Shown in pieces: positions 1-11,810 of a DNA stretch of 64,000 nucleotides. Source of the DNA: Undaria pinnatifida (lineage: Eukaryota; Sar; Phaeophyceae; Laminariales; Alariaceae); the NCBI GenBank assembly GCA_012845835.1, contig JABAKD010000008.1, positions 7,548,775 through 7,612,774 on the forward strand, given 5' to 3'. The notes below the pieces were generated by a model, which was given only the letters and a program-made list of their open reading frames with translations, was not told the DNA's origin and searched no databases. Position 1 is the first letter of the stretch; the number at the start of each line of letters is the position of its first letter. A program made the position numbers and the translations under genes.

Positions 1-330
1 GTTGCCGAATAGCCGATTGCTTTTGCTATTCCAGAGAGCCTCCGTGGCCATTTCCGGGTGGAGCACCCGCAGGCCACAAATGTTAGCTCACTTGTATAAA
101 TGTGTTGGGGAAAGTCGGAATTCATATCGTGAAAACCACGGAACGACTGCCTCCATAATTCATGAAAGTTAAAGTGTTTAGATGTTAATCAGGGCTACAA
201 CAAACAAGAAATTCCCGGGTGGGTCGATTCCTCCGAAGACTCGACGTGTTAGAACAGGCACCACTAAAAGCGTGAGCCGTACATGGCCATCAGTTTTCTC
301 GGGACACTCAGGCTACCTCGTGGGGTTGTA

Positions 331-670
331 TATGTACGTCAGTTGTGCGTCCTACCGGTCGACACCATGGTATTCAGCACTCAACACTCACAGCAGCAAC
401 CAGCAAGCGTTACGTACGAGTATCACAGACTTGATATGAAACTTACCACAACTATCAATACTGTTTGGTACTATCATCACTACAGCCAGTAATTCAATGT
501 GATAGCTGGGGTTCAGCATGTTCATTCTCACCATTTATTTCTGCAAAAGCTTTACTCGTATGTACGTCAGTTGTGCGTCCTACCGGTCGATAACATGGTG
601 CTCAGCACTCAACACTCACAGCAGCAACCAGCAAGCGTTACGTACGAGTATCACAGACCTGGTATGAAAC
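331..670. repeat. Two-copy direct repeat, about 112 bp, 228 bp apart
   Basis: The stretch 331-442 is repeated at 559-670 with only a few substitutions. Both copies run from a TGTACGTCAGTTGTGCG start through a CAACACTCACAGCAGCAACC core to a TATGAAAC end. Short ATG frames run through each copy, but the frames differ between copies and match no family I know, so I treat it as non-coding duplication. Confidence 0.85.
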
Positions 671-1207
671 GTACTGCAACTACTGCTTAATACTGTATAC
701 GACGGTGAATATCACCCGGGACGCTGTAACCCCGGCATCACAAAAATTTGATGAAAAGCAACGAGCATTTAAGGCTGAAAAGTGGGAATGCTGAACCCTA
801 TCTATGCGTGATGAAATTGAAGGCACGTACCGGAGGGAAGAGAAGACACCTGTGACCATGGCTTGTCCAGAAGGTCGCTGAGGGTAAAACTGAAACCTCG
901 TACGAGTTGAGCTGGAGAGTAAAAGTGGTGATTACAACAACAGTATAAAATAAACGTCTCACCCCTGAAGTATACCACCCGGATGATAACTTGCTTTTAA
1001 TCCCCAAAGAACCATCAGATTATCACCAGTACGTTGCATACTGTTTGTATATCTGGTGCCGTAACCCCTGCGGTCATGCCTCATTACCAGGATGGCGCCC
1101 CCAAGATATCGGCTCCCCGTAACTGCAGGGCGGGCAAGCAACAAACTTCCTGCTGGTCGTTTGTGGCCAGTTTCAATATTGCACGTTGGCCCAGGCCAAC
1201 CCAACCC

Positions 1208-1232
1208 CAGACCTAACCCTAACCCCTATAAC
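1208..1232. repeat. Short interstitial telomere-like CCCTAA repeat
   Basis: About two and a half units of CCTAACCCTAACCCC occur here, and a single CCCTAACCCTAA lies near 3140. This is the telomere unit of many algae and other eukaryotes, but two units are too few to mark a chromosome end. Confidence 0.4.
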
Positions 1233-1714
1233 TCCAACCAAGGTCGGCAGGTGCAGTCACGCGGCCCTGCAGGGTGTTTTGATGCTGTTATTCACAGAAA
1301 AAAAGTAGGGGGCCGAAAGGCCAGCCTCGACCATTGAGATCAACGACCGGGAAGAAGATGTTTGCATGCCCGTCCTACATTAGTCAAGTCCAGTTTATGC
1401 ATGTCCCACCTGCTTGGGAGTGTTTCAGCGAAACTCTTTTGCAACCGCTGCTGTCATCACACCCCTTTCACTTTCTAGAGAATACCACCTCCCTGGGTTA
1501 CAGGTTTTATCAGGTTCAGAACGGCCACCCAATTTATCAACGTGTACGCTGTGCAGCATAACCCTGGAGCACACCACACCGCGTGAGAAGTTTTGAAAGC
1601 CGACAGTGTTATCACAGGGGCTGTAATATACGCCGTCGTACCTGGTATACTGTAGCTTGTACCAGGTTTCTGCGCTGACACGCAACGCTACGTCAACGCG
1701 ATTGCAAGATAATC

Positions 1715-2400
1715 GGACAAAGGAAGGGTCGGTCGAAGCGAGTTTGCTGTTTGGTCATGATACTAGCCCTAAATTAAACCATGATACCTCGCATCTACGT
1801 ACGTACGTAACAGGGCTGACGCCGGAACGCAAAACTATTTTAATTACACCTGGTACGTTGAAGTATTTTTATTGTATTTTTCCATCCGACAACACATCCT
1901 TTAATGTTGCGGACCGTAGCGCTAGCTGCCGCAATCTCATCGTCGACACAGACAAATGCTCAATACTTACAGTGGAACGGCTCGTGGAGTAGCGCGAACG
2001 TACCCCTATCGGACAATGGAACGGTCGGTCGAAGCATTTGTTGTTTGGTCATGATACCAGGAATTTGCCCTAAAGTAATAGCTGGTACCTGGTACCTACG
2101 TACGTACGTGAGGGCTGACGGCTGACGGAACGCAAAACTAAACTACTGCTGTGGCGTTTCAACACTTACAGTAGTCTACTGCTGTTTTTTTTATGTATTT
2201 TCCATCCGACCATGCAATGTTGCGGACCATAGTGCTAAATGCTGTAATCTCAGCATCGCAATAGCGTATCACGAATTAATGCATTGTTCAGTGTTGTGTA
2301 ATGTGTACCGTATGATAGCTCTGAACGCTGCAATATCAGGATCGACACAAGCAAATGATCGAAAGTTGGCTCTGAATGGCTCGTCGGGTAGAGCCAACCT
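1715..2400. repeat. Imperfect tandem repeat, 296 bp unit, about 2.3 copies
   Basis: The unit starting GGACAA at 1715 restarts at 2011. Both copies share GGTCGGTCGAAGC, the TTGTTTGGTCATGATAC stretch, a CTACGTACGTACGT run, GGGCTGACG, ACGCAAAACTA and TGTTGCGGACC, in the same order. A third, partial copy covering only the distal part lies at about 2306-2400. The copies carry small indels, so the array is old. No conserved reading frame runs through it. Confidence 0.8.
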
Positions 2401-2419
2401 AGATCGTTAAGGCCAAGGG

Positions 2420-3290
2420 GGGTCCCTCAGGAATCTGTGCAGTAGGAGCTCGTATGGAGACATTTCGCGGGCATATAAAACCGCTTGAAAATAGAGCATG
2501 GCAAATGCAAACAAGATCTTAATTTCGAAAGTTTAGAAAAATGCTGCAAATAGCCAATAATACAAAGCTTTCCAGGTGTTTTTAGCCCTTTATTGGACTC
2601 CATAACTTCCAACCCCTCACGGGAATGAAGCAATGTTTGCAACGCGCTTTTCTGGTACGACTCGAAAAGAGTTATATCATCCTCCTGGCGATCAGCAAAC
2701 TTTTGGTGAAAAACGTTTTTTCATCGATGATGTACCCATCGTAATAGGCTCCCGAGCGTGAATTGAAATCTTTCAGCGATTTCGAGAGCTTTTGGTGTTG
2801 CTGGCTCGCCAGCTCGAAATCACGAAAACATCTTGTGAGTCGCTTCTGGCTGCCTTTGACAGCTGTCTGACGCACCCGACGTCGTCATACACCCCACCAG
2901 GAGCGTCACTCAATTTCGCGGGCCGTGGTTGCTTGTGGGGAGTTGTAGCTGCCCGCTTGTGAAGTGCACACGTTCAGTTGGGGATCGTTTTTGTCTCGTT
3001 TTGTGTATCTCAAATTTAAAATATCGATCACTTCAGCGCCTCAAAGTCAAGGTGTGGACCTTTGCTGAGAACCAGAGGAAAACCAATCTGAAGAGACTCA
3101 CAGCATCTGTGGATTAAACACTCTTGAGCACTGTGTGCCCTAACCCTAAGCCACGATCCAGCCGAAGTTGTAAACGCAGCGTGTTAACATAGCCATGTTT
3201 TTTGCTGTTCCGTTAAAATATACCAGGTATAGAGATTAGAGTCACCAGAAAACCCGGGACGTGGGGACGCTTGGGTCCCCCCGTGGTCTT
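2420..3290. other. Unassigned stretch with weak antisense frames
   Basis: Two minus-strand frames (2427-2642 and 2672-2875) have fairly ordinary amino-acid composition, but I see no family motif and no splice pattern linking them. They could be remnants of one exon pair or chance. Nothing else is supported here. Confidence 0.25.
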
Positions 3291-3293
3291 GAG

Positions 3294-3350
3294 TAGCTAC
3301 TTCGTATATGAAGTAGGATTAGTAGCTACTTCGAATATGAAGTAGATATG
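3294..3350. repeat. Twin palindrome, tandem
   Basis: Two tandem copies of a short inverted repeat, CTACTTC-(6 nt)-GAAGTAG, follow each other with an AGTAG linker. Each could form a 7 bp stem. No known regulatory site is recognised. Confidence 0.7.
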
Positions 3351-3596
3351 TATATACGAGTTTTTATTAGCGTTCACGTGACCCAGGCGAACCACACCGT
3401 GGTGCATGGTACCGACGGTATACCAGGTACAATATAGCTTAGCTGTCGCTAGGAAGTCGCACAGCAGGATATATTTATAACTGTCAACTTACGCGTATTA
3501 GTGGTCGGCGGACGGCGGACGCTTCAGGCAGCTCAAAAGGGTTTGTCAACTTGTGTGTGTTGGTTGAAAATTTGGAGGATCGTATACTGTACAAGG

Positions 3597-4180
3597 GCTC
3601 CGCTCCGCTGGCGGCTGACGCCGCCCGCTACGCTCGCGCATGCAAGAATGCAACTAGAAGATGTATAATGGAGAGAAAGAAGAGGCCCATGATTTGATGC
3701 AAACAGCGAATTGATAATGCCAAGAGCTGCTTGTGCAGAGCAATTGCCGTGTGCTGTGCTGTGTGCTTGTTGACGGTGTCACGGTCTGATCGGCAGTGCG
3801 GGTGTAATCTGCGTGGGGGAAAAATCGTGGGGACCGAGAGAGATCAACTGAAGAAAAAGGAAAAAGACGAGTACACAACACGTACATACCGGTACCGGGT
3901 ACCTGGTACTTCGTTTCATACCTGATACTGCTGTATGCTCGAAATAAAGCACAGCGCAGCACGACACAGCGCAGCACGACGCAGCACCGCACCGCAGGGC
4001 AAGGCACGGCACCGCACCGCACGGCACCGCACGGCGCTGCGCTGCGCTGCTGACCTATACATAGCTGGGCTGAGCTGAGCTGGGCGTGCATCGTGAATCA
4101 CCATCATTGTACCTGGTATGTCCAAACCTGGTGTAGCAGTACCGGTACTCGGTGTTGAATTTTGAAAAAATAAATAAATT
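3597..4180 (-). mobile_element. GC-hairpin dispersed element, copy 1
   Basis: Read on the minus strand, this segment matches 26036-26758, and a third partial copy lies at 26759-27200. It contains long runs of GCGCAGC/GCAGCAC-type low-complexity sequence, a conserved middle around the ACGAGTACACAACACGTACAT block, and ends in a GC-rich stem (GCGGGCGGC-GTCA-GCCGCCCGC in the best copies) followed by GGAGCGGAG. Long frames across it encode only Ala/Cys/Arg- or Ser/Gln-rich low-complexity peptides and are not genes. A terminal hairpin without inverted ends is reminiscent of Helitrons, but no CTRR end or 5' TC could be fixed, so the class is open. Confidence 0.65.
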
Positions 4181-4199
4181 TGAGAAGCGCTGAGAAGCG

Positions 4200-5930
4200 C
4201 TGTTTCAGGCATCCGAGCCCGCTCAGCCGTCCGGAGAGGAAGGTATCTTGTGTGGGAAGCGAAAAACATGGAGGCCGCTCAGGAAATCGATATAATGTGT
4301 TATACATATATTTATTTTTTTCTTTTTTTTCAAGGGGACAGGGATTTGGGCAGGAGTTTTTTTCGTCTCGGCCATTAGTATGGGATTATTGAAACTCGAA
4401 TTTCTCGGTCAAATCACTTCGTTCGAGCGCCGTCTTCGGGGGGCGGCTCCAATGCCCCTCGCCCTGCCTTACCCGTTCCGCACCTCGACGTGAACGCGGA
4501 TGGAGGCTGAGCGAGACAGGCGAGAAGTGCGCAAATTTTTGCATTTTGGACGGTACTCTCCAGTTTTTCTTCAGATCTTGATGTATGGAGAGGTTGATAC
4601 AATAAAACTTGGCAAGACATTATTTCCGAATTAGCGTCATATTTTGCAGATATTTTGTCCCAAAACAAATAATACTCCGGAGTATTTCTGTAAAAAAAAA
4701 CATGGTACCGCGGTAGGTATCATAGTAGTGCTTTAAATTATTGAATTTCGGTAGGTACGAACGTACATAGATATAGACGTGGCAAGCGGACGCATGACTA
4801 ACACGAGGCGGTAGTGATTACGACTACTGCGCCAGAAAAAGCCACACAGCACGTTTCGAGTGGCTGCGTCCCCGGCCTCGAGGGTGGTAGTTAGAGCACA
4901 TCGACATAGTTTGTACTCGTAGTGCAAGTAATATAGGTACGCGTAAGAGCACACGCACTGACTGATGCTCTATTTCACACACGCTTTTTGTCTGACTTAT
5001 AGCATGGATGGGGAGGGTGTACCAAAAAACAGGGATTATCTTTTCGACATAGCAAACAAGGGGAAAAATCGTTCCTGTTGTTAAGCTGCGCCACGCGAAG
5101 GTCGTATAGTAAGTAGTAGATGGTATCCACGTAAGAAACCAGTGGCATGCATTCGTCCCGGTATCGCATCGGCGGGTGGTTCTTTTCCCCTAAAAATAGA
5201 CTATGAAGAAGTATAGGCGGTGTGGAAGGCGTGCTTTGGTGTTGCTGTGGTCCCTCTCTCTCCGTTGCTGTTTTGGTCGTTTGCCGCGGTCAACTGGGAA
5301 AGCGGTCGTGTTGGTACGTAATTGACAAATACTTTTGTGTTGCTTCCTACTTGACGTGCTCCTTGCTGCTGATTGCTGATTGATCATCTCTAGTGAGTTA
5401 TATAGAGCCGGTCGCCCCGGTGGTCTATCTATTGGTTACCTTCGAACACTCCTAGCCTTGGTCCTTGAGTTCAATTACCATCGTTCGTTGTGAGATTTGA
5501 CTTTATTTGCAGAAATTCAAAAATAGGGTCAACCAATCGCTAAGAACGCCTAGCAGCGTGGGTAGGTACAAATCGACGTGAATCGACGAGGGACGAAAAT
5601 GCTGAATTCTTCTCGCAATAAAAATCAAGGCATGTACCGTAGTGGGGAGGGGGCAGGAGGGCCCGCTATGTGACCCCTGTTATGAGTTATACTACTACTG
5701 GGAGAGAGGGCGAGAGTAGTAGTGCAAGGATAATAAATGAGATGGAAAAAAAAACGGATACAATATCAAGAAGAGCTCTTCAGACAAGCTACACCAACGA
5801 GCAATTACAGCAGTCCAGTGGGGGTATTCTGATTCAAGATCACCGCAAGCCAAGGGAAGCAGGCGCTCATTGCTCTTATCTGTTGTGGGCAATATATGGC
5901 TGTTAGTATGCCGGGACATGGCGATTTGAC
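4200..5930. other. Intergenic, no supported gene
   Basis: Short frames occur on both strands, but none has recognisable motifs, plausible splice partners or repeats. Nothing is called. Confidence 0.4.
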
Positions 5931-5934
5931 CGCT

Positions 5935-7240
5935 CTTATGTCCGGAATGGCTTTATCTTTGACGCTCTGGGTACCAACTGTATAGATTCATCCTGAGATC
6001 GAGCGTTTTGTATGAATTGCGGTCGCATGGCGAATTTTGGCCCTACTCGAGTAGTATGCAAGAAAACCCGCCAAAATATTAGCGAGCTTAGGTTTTTACC
6101 CACCAATAAGCGAATGAAAACGGGATTTTCAGCATCTTTTTTTCGGTGCCGCATAAGCGACAAAGAGGTAATTATAGTAATCCATGGTCATTCGACCACT
6201 ACGCGAGTCAAATACGCACTGTTTTGGCCTCATTTCAGGCTTTTTTCCACGGTTGTTGTTGCTCGAGTTGTGCCAGTCTTTTATTTATAGTTCCTTTTAT
6301 TATGTCATTCTGCTTTGAACACCTCATTTCTGTTTTTCAATTGTGCTTATAACCGGGGAGCCCTGAATCCTGGATACAAATCGATCTAATTCGTCTACTT
6401 ATATCGCGTTTGGTGCTGTTGTTGCTGTTCAAGTGCTTCTCTCATCCTCATTTTTAGCCTGCTTGCTCGGCTCGCGCGCCAACCTGATATAGGCTTAAAA
6501 TCGTTTTTTCGTGCGATCTATCATGCAAATAGCTGGTCGAATTGCGTTCGCATTGCAAATGATTGCCGTATACGGCAGTATGCGAGAAAACCCGAGTCGG
6601 TCGAAATTATTGTGAGTTTATTGGGTCAAAGACTACCAGCCAATCACAAATAAGCCGATGGGGTCGGGGTTGACACGCTTTGCGGGGAGGTATCGACCCG
6701 GGAGATCATCGTTATAGTTCCGCGGCGTTGTTGGAGCTGTAGAGATTGAGAGGATTTCTGAACCAGGGATCGGGCCCTATCTCCCCCGTGTGCGACGGAA
6801 CTGCCCCCCATTGGTTGTTGAACCTCTATCATCCTCCTAGGGTGGGGTGGCGCTGTGGAGCTCGAACCAATCAGCGATTTTCGCCAACGGAGTTGGGGTT
6901 TCCACACCGTGAGGGGCGGTGACGACCCGATATAACTCGGTTTTATTCCCCGGTTTGTCTAACTTTTATAGATATAGAACACCCTCCGGACCGGGGATGG
7001 GACCCTGTCGTCCCCGGGTGGAGCTGGCGCTACAATATACGACCCCCAGCCAATCAGAGATCAGCCGGTCGGTGGGGTTGGGGATCAATTCTGGTGATAT
7101 CCGTGTTCCTTCGCTTGTTGTCGGAGTTGTGTATGTGTGGATGGATTATGACCGTGGGATGGGACCCTATTGTTCACAGATGACGGTTACTTTATGTACA
7201 ATCCCCGGCCAATGAGCGACCAGCGATCAGGCAAAAGGCC
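5935..7240. repeat. Degenerate repeat with CCAATCA-centred units
   Basis: Units of about 160-220 bp recur here. Each has a CCAATCA/CCAATGA box followed by an AGCGAT or AGCCG word (near 6643, 6866, 7048 and 7209) and a GGGATGGGACCCT-like block (near 6768, 6990 and 7155). More decayed relatives with GTATGCAAGAAAACCCG-type sequence lie near 6050 and 6580. The CCAAT words resemble NF-Y sites, but they ride on the repeat unit and need not be functional. Confidence 0.6.
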
Positions 7241-7244
7241 ATAC

Positions 7245-8619
7245 CAGGTAAAATATGTTTATTTATTTATTTTCGTCTAAAACTCGAGCCTGAAATTCTC
7301 AACTGCCAAATTCTTAGTGCAGTGCTATCGCGTACTACTAATACTCTATCTACCAGATAGCAACAAGTAGCAGCATTATACGGTCGTAATAACATCCGAG
7401 GAATTGAATGACGAAGGCAGCGACACCGCGTTTCACACCTGGAATACCATCAGCAAGTCTTTCCACGATCAGACCATATACACAGACAGTCGGTCTGCGA
7501 GCCTCGGATCTAGATAATATCATGCATGGTGTAGCAGCAGCTGGCTCAGTGCGCGCCTCTCAGTGGCTACGTAGAGAACATGCAGCATACATGGCCACCC
7601 CCTTGCTGGCCCTGGATGCTTCGTTAAGTCGAAACATGAAGGAACGCACTCGAAACGTCTCTTCCTGGCCAGATTAGAGGGTCAGTCTGGGTGGGCTCGG
7701 ATTTATCCGATAAAAATATGATAAAGCTCGGAATCGGATTCACGCAAGAAACGGCAGAAACGGCAGAAGTAGTCCACTGTTAGTCTATATCGATCTCTTG
7801 GCATTACTTCACGTTCTACACGCGGAGACCATGTGTTGTGTGGTAACGTTTTTTACGCTCGATCGAATACTGAACCGAACAAGTCGAAGTGGTGCCCTGC
7901 CCTACCCGGAGCATGGGTGCCGGCGAATGCCGGCAATGCCGGCACCCATGCGGAGCCCTTGTAGATACTAAACATTAATCTCGGTCGGCGGACGTAGAAT
8001 CGACTTCGGGCAACTCGAAAGAGGTCCCTATGTTTTGGCGCCGTCAAAATTAGTAGCACGCCTTCGCTCGTAATCATGTATGCACCAGTCAGCAGCAACA
8101 GCAATAATAGAGCTAGAGCTCCAAGCTCGACGGTCGGAGTATAGCACCCGGAAAAACCACCATTACTATTACTCTTATGGTGTTCTCGGCACAAGTTCTC
8201 TAGAGGGAGAATCATACGCAGAAATTCAATGATTGAGCATGCGAGCGGGTGGTCATCTCTGTAATCGCTTTCTGCCGCCACCGCCGATAAACCCTCATGC
8301 TCGTAAAAAGGGAAAAAAACTGCAATCGCCTCCAAAGTTGAATACCTTTGCTGGTCGTTGGCGGTATGCACTCTATAAACGTTAAACCATTCAATTTGGT
8401 TCTTTTGTGGAGCACGTGTACATTGCCCTGAAACGGAGAAGTGCAACGAGCACTGCATCTTTTTTATTTCCGCAGCTTGTACCGAAAAATATGGATCCCT
8501 GAGAGCTGCTTGAGGTGTCAATCACGTGGCCCTACGTTGGTATGTCGTACTTGACACCTGGTAAGTTATGGCCATTGCACCGCAGAGCTGACTTGTTTAT
8601 ATTGCATCTGTTTTTACAG
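7245..8619. other. Region upstream of MED17; N-terminal exons expected, not identified
   Basis: The Mediator gene that follows lacks roughly the first 150 residues of its family, so one or more small upstream exons probably lie here. None could be fixed by homology and phase. A 222-codon minus-strand frame (7853-8521) spans most of the area but shows no family motif apart from one Leu-rich stretch, and the imperfect palindrome near 7910-7945 (GGGTGCCGGC ... GCCGGCACCC) runs through it. Confidence 0.3.
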
Positions 8620-11600
8620 GCAAGGCCTGGCGACGGTGTGCCCCGAGGAGCTCTCGCAACGATGACGGCCCTCAAACGGACACAGTTGAAGGGAGCAGCT
8701 GACCGGCTTCGGCAACGAGCGAAGCGATTACGGGACACGTCGAAAGTGCAACGAGTCTTCCAGCAGGACCTGCTCCACCTCAGAAAAAGTTGGAGAATAG
8801 TAGCCCCGAACCATGGCAAGGTACGACCTAAGCGCAGCATACCAGTAGGTACTTCGGGATCAGCCTTCAAGTCGACCTTGTGATGCACCCTATCGTACCT
8901 GATACACTCTGTTGCCCTGTTGTGCATGATGTACGCCTTGCGGTGCTATTGAGTTCAAACCGTTCAGTAATCTTGTTAATTCACGTGTATGTCTTCCACA
9001 TCGCGCTGTCTTGTTTCCTGAAGGTCGACGTGCCACTGCAAGTTGGCGAACCACTCTCAGTGGACTGCAGTTTCGGGAGTGCCGGGGGGCGCTCTGTGGT
9101 GTCTACCGCGGCGGCCGGCACCCGTCACAGACATCCGTGGCTGTTTCAGCTATCGTGCGGCGAAGGCGGACGGTTGGAGGCGGAACAGGAGAAGGCGCAA
9201 TCTTTGAAGGCCTTCGAGGTCCAACTCGTGTCGTCCACTACCGGGGCGTGTGAACACTCCATTCGGGCCAGCTTTGCTGCGAGGCGCATTCGGTGCAATG
9301 AAGGGGCGGGAGGGGGAGAGGGGAAACCGCCACAGGCGAGCAATGGACGGGGAGCAGCTGGGGTCGGGGAACGGGGGAATGCCCATATGGATGAGCTCGA
9401 ACAGCACATATCTCGTCTACAACACAGTGTGTTTTGGGAGGAAGTTTTCGAGACCATTAAGGCAGAGGCGCTGGTAGATGGAAAAGACGGCTGGCTGGCA
9501 CATCAGGATGCACGGAGCGGCGGTGACGCCGCCGGCAATCGCAAGGCGCCTGACGGTATCGCAAGGATTGAGGCAGGGTCGAAACGTAGGTTGGTGAGCT
9601 TTACCTCAGGGGGAACTGCGAATGTTGCGCGGAACACTGGGGTACGTGTGGTCCACGTGATGGACGACGAAGTCATGGTGGAACTGGACAACAAGTATCT
9701 TTTGGGGTATAGATTGGTTTCGAGTGAAGCTGGACCGCGCGGGTCGAAGGAAGGGCCTGCTGCAGCCGTGGCATGTACAGAAAGCGGTATATCCGCGGGT
9801 GAGGGCGGGTCTGCGGGATCGGGAGAGGAAAAACTGGTGTCTTTGTGCCAGTTGGCGTTGTTGTATTGCGGGAGTCTTATCCGACAACGGCAGCAAACGC
9901 AAGCGGACGCGAACGTGGAACATCCTCCTGGAACTAACGCTCAATCTGCCCGGGAAGTGGGTGCGCGGGTTGCAGCTACTGCGGCGGAAAGCGGAACGCG
10001 AGACGAAGCGAGGGAGGGGCGCTCATCTGCCATAAGCACCTGGAAATCTGTGGGGCGCGTCTTGTTGCACCACATTTTCCGTACGGAGGTAAATGACGGT
10101 ACTATCCTAGCCTGTCTTGGGAAATACACGTGGCGCATATCGAGACTGCCAGCGATTAGCCCTCTGGGTTTTTAGGTGGCATTCATGGGCTCAAACTTCT
10201 AGAGGCACGAGTGTGCAAACCAGGCGACCTTTAACTACTGTAGCGGTGTCGCAAAGTGTCATCTGTACCTGACTTTACTTGACCCCTTTGGAACTGCACC
10301 CGTCTTTTTGGTGACACTACTTGAAACTAGTATGGGATAGTTTTTGAACACTGGTAAAAAGGTTAACAGAGCTCCATTTAGATTTGTACCCTGTGGACGC
10401 TCCTCAAATGCTCCTAATACCTATATATTTTTTACTATTGTAGTTCCCTCCCGTCTGATGTAGCACTCCCACATGTTTTGTTGTATGCTGGAAATTAACA
10501 GGTGGTGCGGGGATTGGCCAATGTCAGCCGCAGCTTGCTGCAGATCGGTCTGCCGCTGGCGGTGCGGTGGACGCACGCCGAGGCGACGTTCCCCGCAAGC
10601 TCTTTGAGCTTCACTCTGGGGCACCGCTTTCACTTCAGAGCGTCTTTAGACGCGGGCTGTGGCGTTGTCGTCAGTGCCCTCCCTGGCCTACACAATCACG
10701 TCGATCAACGAAGCATCGAACTGCATTCGGCGCAAGACCTTGAGCAGTTCCTGCTGGGCGAGGTATGCCGTCAAATCGTGCTTACATTTGGAGACGTGAC
10801 GGCCTCGTGGACGAGCGGCATTCAAATGGAAACTGCGTGTTTTAGGGTCGACCTTGTGCCGGCGGCGATTCACCTTCTTCCCGCGCCCAAAGCAAAGAGT
10901 CCTTGCAAGTCTTCGGTCTCCCCGGCGGAAAGCAGGGGAGGCGGGTGGGAAGTTCGCGTATGTGTTCGAGAGGTGAGGAGGGAGGGGGTTACGAGATCTG
11001 TAGTAGACTTTTTTGGCGTCTCGGCGCAAGTAGACACTTTCGCCAGCGTACCGTGCTGCTGTGTTGGCGTCTCGCGCGAGTAGACACTTTCACTGCGTAC
11101 TGTAATCTATTGGGTTGGCGGCTCCGCGTGTAGATACTTTGACTTCGCGTATTGTTGAAACCTGCTGAGTTGGCGGCTCGCGCGAGTTGATACTTTCGCT
11201 TCGCGTACTGCTGCAAACTGCTGGGTTGGCGTCTCGCGTGAGTAGATAGTTTTGCTACGCGTTTTGCAATATACTGGTTTGCGTCTCGCGCGTGTAGACA
11301 CTTTCGCTCCGCGTACTGCATTCGTTTCTTCTCCCGCTATTAAATTTGCGGCTGCGTCTGCCGTTTTGGCTGGAAGTATACTGAGTGAGGCGTTGGTCAC
11401 AAGTTCTAGAGTTAACAGCGTTTTTGATTCTGTCGCTGGCAATGTGCAAGATCATGGTAGACTAGGCACTCAGCTAGTTTAAAGTAATTCGAGAGCTTTT
11501 GCCTGTTTCTTTCCCGGTTCACCGCAACTCTCCCTCGTGGTGTTACAAGGTGGGAGTACAGATCGCATGCAGCAAATGGTCGAGCGCGGGCTGTTCATCG

Positions 11601-11810
11601 AGTGGGAAAGATGCTGCAAGCGAGGGTCAGAGTCTCGGTGGAAAATCGAAAGCCACCTCGCAGGCATGGGACAAAGACTTCGCCAGTACCGCGGCGACAG
11701 CTCCGGAAGTCAGCGTGGCAGAGTGGGAAAGGTTGGAAGGACGAGATCTCTTCAAGAAGTTCTCCAGCCTCTTGGCGTGTCTCTACCCTCTGCAGGACAC
11801 CTTGAAGTAG
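8620..11810 (+). CDS. MED17: Mediator complex subunit 17 (5' partial)
   Basis: This is a head-module subunit of Mediator, which links activators to RNA polymerase II in the nucleus. Four in-phase exons are seen: 8620-8820, 9024-10088, 10502-10972 and 11550-11810 (the last could start at 11562), all phase 0, giving 665 residues. Family features, in order: a basic helix and DLLHLRKSWRI near residues 40-60 (human: ELLRLRQHWKL); VDVPLQVGEPL (human CPLDVQIPSDL); a helix LQHSVFWEEVFETIKAE; SLCQLALLYCGSLIR; VLLHHIFRTE; DLEQFLLGEVCRQIVLTFGD (human ELQDFLLSQMSQHQV); and the C-terminal WERLEGRDLFKKFSSLLACL, matching human [20 protein letters not shown]. The model is about 150 residues short at the N-terminus. 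The first exon opens at a TTTTTACAG acceptor, though an internal ATG at 8662 could serve as a start. The last intron carries a tandem repeat. Confidence 0.85.
11010..11330. repeat. Six-copy minisatellite inside the last MED17 intron
   Basis: Six imperfect units of 51-56 bp start near 11012, 11062, 11113, 11168, 11224 and 11278. Each runs TTGGCGTCTCGCGCGAG, then TAGACACTTTCGCT, then CGCGTACTG with small changes. The whole array lies in the intron 10973-11549. Confidence 0.9.

Noticed and set aside
1208-1232. Telomere end
   Set aside because: Only about two CCCTAA units, interstitial, with unique sequence on both sides.
3654-4269. Cys/Ala/Arg-rich frames in low-complexity sequence
   Set aside because: They follow GCAGCGC-type repeats in three frames at once and recur in the intron copy at 26 kb. 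Repeat translation, not genes.
7853-8521. A 222-codon minus-strand open frame
   Set aside because: No domain or family motif, and it runs through an imperfect palindrome and into the region just before the MED17 exon. It was left as chance or unassigned.
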